This document shows, piece by piece, positions 57,995-64,000 of a stretch of DNA of 64,000 nucleotides. Source of the DNA: Gammaproteobacteria bacterium (GTDB lineage: Bacteria; Pseudomonadota; Gammaproteobacteria; Xanthomonadales; Rhodanobacteraceae). The position numbers and the translations under genes are program-made. The notes under the pieces were generated by a model. It was not told the origin of the DNA. It saw only the letters and a list, made by a program, of their open reading frames with translations, and did no database searches. The stretch spans positions 1 to 64,000 of the forward strand of contig JAJPHQ010000017.1 of assembly GCA_021325195.1 (NCBI GenBank), written 5' to 3'. Each line of letters begins with the position of its first letter. Position 1 is the stretch's first letter.

Positions 57995-58125
57995 CCCCTC
58001 TCCCCTCGGGAGAGGGGCAGGGATGAGGGTACAAATCTTGCACGATGATCCGAACCCTCACCCGGCGCTGCTCGCCACGGAGTTTTTGTGCCACGGATGG
58101 CGGCTCTCCCGAAAGCAAAGGGGAA
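57995..58125. repeat. Palindromic element between thyA and folA
   Basis: CCCCTCTCCC-CTC-GGGAGAGGGG (57995-58017) followed by GGATGAGGGT, a spacer, CCGAACCCTCACCCGGCGCT (58050-58070) and a divergent right arm ending AAAGGGGAAAAGC (to 58125). The last part is nearly the same as the end of the ribD copy (GGGGAAAAGC). Ends 13 bp before the folA start, so it may supply the purine-rich sequence upstream of that start. Confidence 0.82.
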
Positions 58126-58138
58126 AAGCATCGCGCGC

Positions 58139-58624
58139 ATGATCACCCTGATTGCCGCCATGGACCGCCGCCGCGCGATCGGCCGTGGCGGCGAGATGCC
58201 CTGGCATCTGTCCGATGACCTGAAGCGTTTCAAGGCGCTCACGCTGGGCAAGCCGGTGCTGATGGGGCGCAAGACCGCGCTGGCGATCGGCCGCGCGCTG
58301 CCGGGGCGCACGAATCTGGTGCTGAGCCGCGCGCAGGCGGCGCCGTTCGACGGACAGCGTGTCGTGCATTCGCTCGACGAGGCGGTCGAAGCTGCCGGCG
58401 GCAACGAGCTGATGGTGATCGGTGGCGGCGAGGTCTATGCGCTGGCGCTGCCGCGCGCAACGGGGCTGCACCTGACGCTGGTCGATGCCGATACGCCGGA
58501 TGCGGACACGTTTTTCCCAGCCTTCGATGCGCGCGACTGGCGCGAAACCGCGCGCGTGCACCATCCGGCCGACGCGAAACACCCCTGCGCATTCGATTTC
58601 GCGGATTACACGCGCATCACCTGA
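58139..58624 (+). CDS. folA: Dihydrofolate reductase
   Basis: Reduces dihydrofolate with NADPH. The 161-residue protein has MITLIAAMDRRRAIGRGGEMPWHLSDDLKRFKALT (catalytic acidic residue in the DDLKRFK helix), GRKTALAIGRALPGRTNLVLSR and MVIGGGEVYALAL. ATG 58139 is chosen because the family starts MI(S/T)LIAA; upstream codons lie in the repeat. Coupling with thyA is the classic thyA-folA arrangement. Confidence 0.96.
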   Translation: MITLIAAMDRRRAIGRGGEMPWHLSDDLKRFKALTLGKPVLMGRKTALAIGRALPGRTNLVLSRAQAAPFDGQRVVHSLDEAVEAAGGNELMVIGGGEVYALALPRATGLHLTLVDADTPDADTFFPAFDARDWRETARVHHPADAKHPCAFDFADYTRIT

Positions 58625-58665
58625 CCTGCTTCCCCCGCTTGCGGGGGACGGTGCCCGGAGGACGG

Positions 58666-59670
58666 ATGGGGGGAACATCACGACAGCCGGATGCTTCCGG
58701 AACAATCGAAGTGGCCGCGGGAATCATCACCGACGCACGAGGCCGCGTGCTGCTGACGCAACGCCTGCCCGGCACGCATCTGGCCGGATCGTGGGAGTTT
58801 CCGGGCGGCAAGCTGGAAGCGGGCGAAAGCGTCGGGCAGGCGCTGGCGCGCGAACTGCGCGAGGAACTGGACATCCAGGCGCAGGAATTCGCGCCGCTGA
58901 TTTCGATTCCGTGGCACTACCCCCGAAAGACCATCCGCCTGCACGCCCTGCGCGTCACGGCCTGGCGCGGCGAGCCACGCGCGCGCGAAGGCCACGCGTT
59001 GCGCTGGGTGGCGTTGCGCGACCTCGACGCGACGGCCATGCCGGCCGCCGATGCACCGGTCGTGACGGCGCTGCGGTTGCCGCCGTATTACGTGATTTCG
59101 GCGGACGCCGGCACGGTCGGCATGCCGGTGCCGCCCCCTCGCCCCGACCCCGTCCACCACCGTGAGGAGGAGACAGGCGCGGGAGACGCGCTTGCGGACG
59201 CGTTGTGGCAACTGCGCATGCCCGGCGCGGAACGCGGCGATCTGCGCAGGACCGCGCAAGCACTGCTGGGCGCACGGCCGGCATTGCGGGAACGTCTGCT
59301 GGTCAATCACGACATCGAACTGGCCCGCACGCTGGGCGTGGGCGTGCACCTGCGCGCCGCGCAATTGCGCGAACTGCGCGAACGGCCGCTGCCGCGGACC
59401 GCGTGGATCGGCGCATCGTGCCACGCTGCACGGGAACTGGAACTCGCGGCGGCGGTCGGTGCGGATTTCGCGACGCTCTCGCCCGTGCTTGCGACCGCAT
59501 CCCATCCGGAATCGACGCCGCTGGGTTGGAAACGCTTCGCGGAACTCGTGGCCGATGCACGCCTGCCGGTGTACGCGCTGGGCGGCGTCGGGCCGCGGGA
59601 TCTCGGGCGTGCCCGGGCCGCCGGCGCCCACGGCGTGGCCGGCATCCGCGCGTTTGCCGTGCCAAGGTAG
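58666..59670 (+). CDS. Nudix hydrolase fused to a ThiE/TenI-like domain
   Basis: 334 residues in two parts. The first (about 10-140) is a MutT-type Nudix domain with the box GGKLEAGESVGQALARELREELDI. The second (about 170-334) resembles thiamine-phosphate synthase: VNHDIELARTLGVGVHLR, GASCHAARELELAAAVGADFATLSPVL and LPVYALGGVGPRDL, though the phosphate and metal residues of ThiE proper are only partly there. Such fusions are common near secA/coaE in gammaproteobacteria. It may clear oxidised nucleotides or thiamine analogues; this is inference. ATG 58666 follows GGAGG (58657-58661). Converges with coaE. Confidence 0.88.
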   Translation: MGGTSRQPDASGTIEVAAGIITDARGRVLLTQRLPGTHLAGSWEFPGGKLEAGESVGQALARELREELDIQAQEFAPLISIPWHYPRKTIRLHALRVTAWRGEPRAREGHALRWVALRDLDATAMPAADAPVVTALRLPPYYVISADAGTVGMPVPPPRPDPVHHREEETGAGDALADALWQLRMPGAERGDLRRTAQALLGARPALRERLLVNHDIELARTLGVGVHLRAAQLRELRERPLPRTAWIGASCHAARELELAAAVGADFATLSPVLATASHPESTPLGWKRFAELVADARLPVYALGGVGPRDLGRARAAGAHGVAGIRAFAVPR

Positions 59671-59725
59671 GGGCCGGCCTTGCCGGCGATCGGCCGATTC
59701 CCCCGGCATCGCGCGGAGCGGGCGC

Positions 59726-60355
59726 CTACGGCTTCGAAGCGAGTTCCAGATACCTTGCATGCAGCGCCGCCACCTGCGCGTCCAGCGCGGATTCGTCGCC
59801 GTCGTTGACGATCACGTCGTCGGCGAGCGCGCGGCGCTGCGCGCGCGTGGCCTGGGCGCCCAGCATCCGCATTGCTTCGTCGTGCGACAGGCCGTCGCGC
59901 CGGATCAGGCGTTCGATCTGCAGGGCCTCCGGCACATCGACCAGCAGCACCCGGTCCGCCCATGCGTACTCGGGCCAGGTTTCCGCCAGCAACGGAATCG
60001 CCAGCATGCAGTACGCGCCCCGGTCCATGCCGACCCGCCGGCGCAGCCACGCACGCACGCGCGGATGCACGATGGCTTCCAGTTTACGGCGCGCGCCGGA
60101 ATCGGCGAACACGCGCTCGCGCAGCGCGCGGCGATTCAGGGTGCCGTCCGCGTTCAGCGCGTCCGCACCGAACACGAACTCGATTTCCGCCAGCGCGGGT
60201 TCGCCCCTGGCCACCACCTCGCGGGCGGCCGTGTCGGCGTCGTACACGCGCACGCCCAGCGACTCGAAACGGCGCGCGACCGCGCTCTTGCCGGATGCGG
60301 CACCGCCGGTCAGGGCGACCACGAAGTGGCGGCTGGCGGAAGGGGCCGGGGGCAT
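59726..60355 (-). CDS. coaE: Dephospho-CoA kinase
   Basis: Last step of coenzyme A synthesis, phosphorylating the 3' hydroxyl of dephospho-CoA. The 209 residues have the P-loop LTGGAASGKSAVARRF, VYDADTAAREVV, and the VHPRVRAWL and DVPEALQIERLIRRDGLS segments. In Pseudomonas and relatives coaE follows pilBCD directly; here one extra gene intervenes (10-bp gap upstream). A GGCCGG/CCGGC structure lies in the 55-bp gap to the converging Nudix gene. Confidence 0.95.
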   Translation of the reverse strand: MPPAPSASRHFVVALTGGAASGKSAVARRFESLGVRVYDADTAAREVVARGEPALAEIEFVFGADALNADGTLNRRALRERVFADSGARRKLEAIVHPRVRAWLRRRVGMDRGAYCMLAIPLLAETWPEYAWADRVLLVDVPEALQIERLIRRDGLSHDEAMRMLGAQATRAQRRALADDVIVNDGDESALDAQVAALHARYLELASKP

Positions 60356-60365
60356 CGGGCCGAGC

Positions 60366-62105
60366 TTAATGCCCTCCGTCCCTGTCTGGCAGCACGATCT
60401 GGCAGCCCTTGCCGAATTCCGCCTTGTCGAAATCGATGTGCTGGGTCTGGTTGACCAGGCGCGTGTGGTAACGCCAGTCCGGACTGAACAGGCTCCAGCT
60501 TTCGTCGTGGGTGGGGAACGTGATGCCGGCCATGTCGATCAGCGATTCGAAGGTGTCGGCGGACAGCGTGCGCTTGTCCGCATTGGCGCGCAATGTTGCG
60601 ACCCGTTTCGGAAACGCCCTGGCGTAGGTGTCGGAATACCACACCAGCGCGGGAATCTGGTATTCCGGCCTGGCGCCCAGCCCGTGGCCCTGCTTGTTGC
60701 AGGTCGGGGTGGGCAGGGTTTCACCGTGATCGGACTCGAACCACAGCGCGCTCACGGCGCCGCTCTTCCCCAGCACGCCGATGATCTGCGCCAGCACGTG
60801 GTCGGTATAGAGAATGGTGTTGTCGTAACTGTTGCGCGCGCGTTCGATCGTGGAACCCTCGCGGGCGGGGTCGGACTGGGTGGGCCGGAAGCGCTTGAAG
60901 AAGGGCGGGTAGCGGTAGTCGTAATCCTCGTGGCTGCCCATCATGTGCAGCACGACGAAGAGATCGCGATCCGAATCGTGCAGCGCGTCGCGCAGCGGCT
61001 GCACCAGGTCACCGTCGTAGCTGCCGCCGGCGGTCCACGAGGCATGGTTCAGCCACACCACGTGTTCGGCCTCGTAGGCGTACATCGACACGGGCGAATC
61101 GAACTTGCCGATCGCGAGCTGGTTGGAAATCCACCACGTCTGGTAGCCGGCTTCCTGCATCGCGCGCAGGATCGAGGCTTCCGGCCAGGGCGCATCCCAT
61201 GCCATGTCGGGTTTGCGGCGGGTCAGGATCATCGGGATCGCCGCGATCGATTCCGGCCACGAGGTCAGCATGTGCGGGATCGGCACCAGGTTCGGGATCC
61301 TGGAGAGTTCCGGATTGGTGGGGCGGTCGTAGCCGAACAATTGCCAGTGATCGCGGCGGCTGCTCTCGCCGATCACCAGCACGTACACCTGCCGCCGGTG
61401 CGGCTGCGGTCCGGTCCGGTGCGCGTGGAAGCGGAACGCATCCAGCTTCGCCGCATCGGCGCGCATCGCATCCCACTCGCGCCGGTATTCGGCGAGGCGC
61501 TGGAACACGCCGAACGGGTAGCCGGGTTGCACCTGGTCGGCCAGCGTCTGCAGCAGCGCCGCGCCGGCGTGCGCGCGCGCCGCGAACGTGCCGCGTGCGC
61601 CCGCGAATCCGGCCACGGCCGTCGCCAGCGGCGTGGCGATCGCGATCGCCACGATCGCTGCACGCAGCCGGCCGCGCCAGCGCAGGCCAGCCCGGAAACT
61701 CCACCACGCGGCCAGGCATGCCAGCGCCAGCCCCGCGGCCAGGCAAAGCGCCAGCGGCATCAACAGCGCGCCGAAGTATTCGCGCGTTTCGCGGGGATTG
61801 GTGGCGACGATGGTCGCGATGATCTCGGCGGAAGTGGGGTGGTGGTATTGCGCGACGTAATAAATCTCCATCGGCGCCAGCAGCGCGAACGGCGCCAGCA
61901 GCAGGCAGGCCAGCCACGGCCTGCGCCCCAGCAGCGCGAACAGCGTGATCAGCATGCACGACGGCAGCACCAGCGCCTGCACCCAGGTCACGATGTCGTG
62001 CGGGCGCGCCAGCCACAACAGGTTCGGCAGCATCAGCAGCACGATCAGCAGCACGATCGTGCCCAGCGCGGGTCTTCGCGCGCGTGCCGGATTCGCCGGA
62101 TTCAT
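60366..62105 (-). CDS. Sulfatase-fold phosphoethanolamine transferase-like membrane protein
   Basis: 579 residues: five membrane helices in the first 200 residues, then a periplasmic alkaline-phosphatase-fold domain. Motifs of the EptA/CptA group are present: VIGESSRRDHWQLFGYDRPTNPEL (metal glutamate and nucleophile), WWISNQ, FVVLHMMGSH, NSYDNTILYTD, FESDHGETL and KQGHGLG. The nucleophile position holds serine rather than the threonine of EptA (GETAR), closer to CptA. Likely modifies lipid A or LPS core with phosphoethanolamine; exact acceptor unknown. Overlaps the pilD stop by 4 bp. Confidence 0.85.
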   Translation of the reverse strand: MNPANPARARRPALGTIVLLIVLLMLPNLLWLARPHDIVTWVQALVLPSCMLITLFALLGRRPWLACLLLAPFALLAPMEIYYVAQYHHPTSAEIIATIVATNPRETREYFGALLMPLALCLAAGLALACLAAWWSFRAGLRWRGRLRAAIVAIAIATPLATAVAGFAGARGTFAARAHAGAALLQTLADQVQPGYPFGVFQRLAEYRREWDAMRADAAKLDAFRFHAHRTGPQPHRRQVYVLVIGESSRRDHWQLFGYDRPTNPELSRIPNLVPIPHMLTSWPESIAAIPMILTRRKPDMAWDAPWPEASILRAMQEAGYQTWWISNQLAIGKFDSPVSMYAYEAEHVVWLNHASWTAGGSYDGDLVQPLRDALHDSDRDLFVVLHMMGSHEDYDYRYPPFFKRFRPTQSDPAREGSTIERARNSYDNTILYTDHVLAQIIGVLGKSGAVSALWFESDHGETLPTPTCNKQGHGLGARPEYQIPALVWYSDTYARAFPKRVATLRANADKRTLSADTFESLIDMAGITFPTHDESWSLFSPDWRYHTRLVNQTQHIDFDKAEFGKGCQIVLPDRDGGH

Positions 62106-62977
62106 TGCAGGCCGCTGAAGTGGATATACGCGGCAAGGATACGATCACCTGCGACCAGCCAGAGCCACGCGGCCGCGGCGAGAAAGGGCCCGAACGGGAT
62201 CGGCGTGGAAGCGTGCTGACCCCTGGCGCGCAGGGTGATCAGGCCCACGATCGCTCCGGAAAGCGCCGCCAGGATGATCACCGGCAGCAGCGCGAGCGGA
62301 CCCATCCACGCGCCGGCGGCCGCGAACAGCTTGAAATCGCCGTAACCCATGCCCTCCTTGCCGGTCGCGAGCTTGAACAGCCAGTAAACGGCCCACAGCG
62401 CGAGATAGCCGGTCACCGCGCCCAGCACCGCGCCATGCGCGTCCACGAACAGCGGCACCAGCGACACCAGCAGGCCCAGCCACAGCAGCGGCAGCGTCAG
62501 CGAATCAGGCAGCAGTTGGGTGCGCAGGTCGATGCCCGCCGCGGCGATCAGCACCCAGGTGAACAGCAGCGCCGCGACCGCTTGCCAGCCCGGCCCGAAC
62601 CGCCACACGACCAGCGCGCAGGCGATGCCGCTCAGCAGTTCGACGACGGGATACTGCTTCGAAATCGGCGCCTTGCAGTAGCGGCAGCGTCCGCGCAACA
62701 GCAACCACGACAGCACCGGAATGTTGTCGCGCGCGGCCAGCGGATGCTTGCAGTGCGGGCAGTGCGAGGCGCGGCGCACCAGGTCCGGCGGCGGGTCCGT
62801 GCCGTCGGGCGGCAGTTCCAGCAGCTCGCGCGCGTCGCGTTTCCAGAACCACTCCATCCGCGCCGGCAGGCGCAGGATCACCACGTTCAGGAAGCTGCCG
62901 ACCAGCAGGCCCAGCACGAAAGTCGCGGCGATCCACACCCATGACAAGGCGAGGATTGATGTTTGCGCTGGAATCAA
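62102..62977 (-). CDS. pilD: Type IV prepilin peptidase / N-methyltransferase
   Basis: Inner-membrane aspartyl protease that processes and N-methylates type IV pilins. The 291-residue protein has LVGSFLNVVILRLP, the four-cysteine zinc motif CPHC...CRYC (methylation-linked cytoplasmic loop), and the two catalytic aspartates in AAGIDLRTQLLPD and GYGDFKLFAA. There is no in-frame ATG at the start; TTG at 62977 (upstream purine run GGGAGAGGG from the adjacent repeat) or a GTG about 14 codons in would serve. Normally pilC is the next upstream gene; here a broken DUF559 gene and repeats separate them. Confidence 0.94.
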   Translation of the reverse strand: MIPAQTSILALSWVWIAATFVLGLLVGSFLNVVILRLPARMEWFWKRDARELLELPPDGTDPPPDLVRRASHCPHCKHPLAARDNIPVLSWLLLRGRCRYCKAPISKQYPVVELLSGIACALVVWRFGPGWQAVAALLFTWVLIAAAGIDLRTQLLPDSLTLPLLWLGLLVSLVPLFVDAHGAVLGAVTGYLALWAVYWLFKLATGKEGMGYGDFKLFAAAGAWMGPLALLPVIILAALSGAIVGLITLRARGQHASTPIPFGPFLAAAAWLWLVAGDRILAAYIHFSGLQ

Positions 62978-63391
62978 AGCCCCTCTCCCTTCGGGAGAGG
63001 CGGCGCGTAGCGCCGAGCGCGTAGCGCTGGGGTGAGGGTGCGGGCTTGCGCAATGTCGAGAATTGCCTGAAGCACCGAATCCATTTCCTTCAAAACCTGA
63101 TTATCCCAGAATCGCAATACCGTCAGCCCATGATGCTTCAATGTTTTGGTACGTGCTTCGTCCCGGGCGGACGTATGTTGTGATCCGTCTAATTCCACGA
63201 CCAGTTTCAATTCGTGGCAGTAAAAATCGACGACATAGGGAGGGATGGGGGTGTTGGCGGCGGAACTTGTAGCCGCACAGGCGACCCGCGCGCAGATGAA
63301 ACCACAGCGCGCGCTCCGCATCAGTGCCAATTTCTCGCAGCCGCTTTGCCGCGCCAAGTGTTCGGGTTGGAAGTGGCGGATTGATGCCCAT
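62974..63391 (-). pseudogene. DUF559 endonuclease-like gene with a frameshift
   Basis: Two frames together encode a DUF559 (Vsr-like, PDDEXK) protein. The first gives MGINPPLPTRTLGAAKRLRE to ALWFHLRAGRLCGYKFRRQ; the next part, IPPYVVDFYCHELKLVVELDGSQH and LKHHGLTVLRFWDNQVL, is in another frame. One extra base in a run of five (G5 on plus strand, 63247-63251) explains the shift. The C-terminal end (ARTLTPALRARRYAPP) is coded by the palindromic repeat. The gene is flanked on both sides by repeat copies and interrupts the pilC-pilD pair. A sequencing error at the run cannot be excluded. Confidence 0.82.
62981..63041. repeat. Palindromic element between pilD and DUF559 gene
   Basis: CCCTCTCCC-TTC-GGGAGAGG, then GCGCGTAGCGC twice, then GGGGTGAGGGTGCGGG. 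Same two arms as the ribD copy (CCCTCTCC and GGTGAGGG). It begins 4 bp from the pilD start codon and on the minus strand supplies its purine-rich upstream sequence. Confidence 0.82.
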
Positions 63392-63404
63392 CGCCGACTA
63401 CGGA

Positions 63405-63561
63405 CCTTCACCCGGCGCTTCGCGCCACCGTTGCTAGACTCGCGCATCCTGCGCTCGTCAAGCAGCCCCGCCCTCGGCGTCCTGCCTCGGGCGTTCGAGT
63501 CGGCGCGAACTGCCCTTGGCAGTTCGCAAGCGCCGCCTCTCACCCCGCAGGGAGAGGGTGG
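63405..63561. repeat. Palindromic element between DUF559 gene and pilC
   Basis: Begins CCTTCACCCGGCGCTTCGCGCCACC, matching the middle of the ribD copy (CCCTCACCCGGCGCTTCGCGCCACC), and ends CTCACCCCGCAGGGAGAGGGTGG, 3 bp from the pilC stop. The inside holds a GCGAACTGCCCTTGGCAGTTCGC hairpin (about 63505-63528). Together with 62981-63041 it brackets the DUF559 gene. Confidence 0.78.
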
Positions 63562-63563
63562 CA

Positions 63564-64000
63564 TCAGAACGTGCCGGCCAGCTTGAAGATCGGCAGGTAC
63601 AGGCCGACCACCATGCCGCCCACCAGCACGCCGATCACCACCATGATCAGCGGTTCCAGCAGGGTGGACAGCGTATCGACCGCGTTGTTGACCTCTTCCT
63701 CGTAGAACTCGGCGACCTTGAACAGCATCGAATCCAGCGCGCCGGATTCCTCGCCGATCGACACCATCTGGGTGACCATGTTGGGGAACAACTGCGTCTG
63801 GTTCATCGCCAGGTGCAACTGGTGGCCCACCGCGACGTCATCGCGCATGCGCCGGACGGCCTGGCCGTACACCACGCTGCCGGTGGCGCCGGCCACCGCG
63901 TCCAGCGCCTCCACCAGCGGCACGCCGGCCCGGAAGGTGACGCCCAGCGTGCGCGCGAAGCGCGCGATCGCCGACTGGCGCAGGATGTTGCCGATGATCG
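63564..64000 (-). CDS. pilC: Type IV pilus inner-membrane platform protein PilC, C-terminal part
   Basis: Assembles pilin subunits at the inner membrane with PilB. Only the last 145 or so residues of roughly 410 are in the window; the 5' end is beyond base 64000. The second T2SF domain is clear: RQSAIARFARTLGVTFRAGVPLVEALDA, MVTQMVSIGEESGALDSMLFKVAEFYEEEV and a final membrane helix LIMVVIGVLVGGMVVGLYLPIF. Ends in AGTF. Confidence 0.95.
   Translation of the reverse strand, partial: IIGNILRQSAIARFARTLGVTFRAGVPLVEALDAVAGATGSVVYGQAVRRMRDDVAVGHQLHLAMNQTQLFPNMVTQMVSIGEESGALDSMLFKVAEFYEEEVNNAVDTLSTLLEPLIMVVIGVLVGGMVVGLYLPIFKLAGTF

Overview
The window is a high-GC chromosomal segment of a gammaproteobacterium, most likely order Xanthomonadales (Lysobacterales; Rhodanobacteraceae/Xanthomonadaceae-like). 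This rests on gene order, a bacterial A-type RNase P RNA, a division/cell-wall (dcw) cluster without murD, an lpxC-dciA-peptidase-secA order shared with Pseudomonas, and dispersed palindromic repeats like those of that order. Nearly everything is housekeeping. No prophage, IS transposase, CRISPR array or tRNA was seen.

Layout. 1-8.1 kb (+ strand): 3' part of glyA, a small orphan ORF, nrdR, then the riboflavin operon ribD-ribE-ribBA-ribH followed by nusB-thiL-pgpA. 8.1-13.1 kb (- strand): a uracil-DNA-glycosylase-superfamily gene and a GlcD-type FAD oxidase, then lpoA-yraN-dolP. 13.2-15.8 kb (+): rsmI, a PLP decarboxylase and rnpB. 16.3-33.9 kb (+): a near-complete dcw cluster, mraZ-rsmH-ftsL-ftsI-murE-murF-mraY-ftsW-murG-murC-ddl-ftsQ-ftsA-ftsZ-lpxC, with a promoter and four MraZ-type repeats in front. 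murD is absent from its usual place. 34.0-38.4 kb: dciA (-), a M23 peptidase and secA (+). 38.4-47.2 kb: a TPR/2OG-oxygenase (-), nudE-cysQ-mazG, an exported DUF4097-like protein, an OmpR-type regulator with its kinase, and an isoaspartyl peptidase. 47.2-57.0 kb (-): a two-pump RND system with adaptor (mdtABC-like) and a POT peptide transporter. 57.1-59.7 kb (+): thyA, folA and a Nudix-ThiE-like fusion. 59.7-64 kb (-): pilC (partial), a frameshifted DUF559 gene, pilD, a phosphoethanolamine-transferase-like gene and coaE.

Many genes within an operon are joined by ATGA or short overlaps, so the riboflavin, dcw, nudE-cysQ-mazG, kinase-peptidase and pilD-ept-coaE groups are probably co-transcribed and translationally coupled.

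The most unusual feature is the repeats. (1) Short arrays, usually four copies, of a GC-rich heptamer (GGGACTC and relatives GGGATTC, GGGGACC, GGGGAAC) occur at about nine places, several times as facing inverted pairs. One pair occupies the place where murD would be, one is translated as the C-terminus of Ddl, and single arrays are translated at the N-termini of RibD and Ddl. (2) A palindromic element of about 60-160 bp with CCCTCTCC/GGAGAGGG and GGTGAGGG/CCCTCACC arms is inserted in frame inside ribD, lies between thyA and folA, and brackets a broken DUF559 endonuclease gene that separates pilC from pilD. A possible leftward orphan terminator at 43.65 kb and a chain of stem-loops in front of ftsZ also deserve attention.
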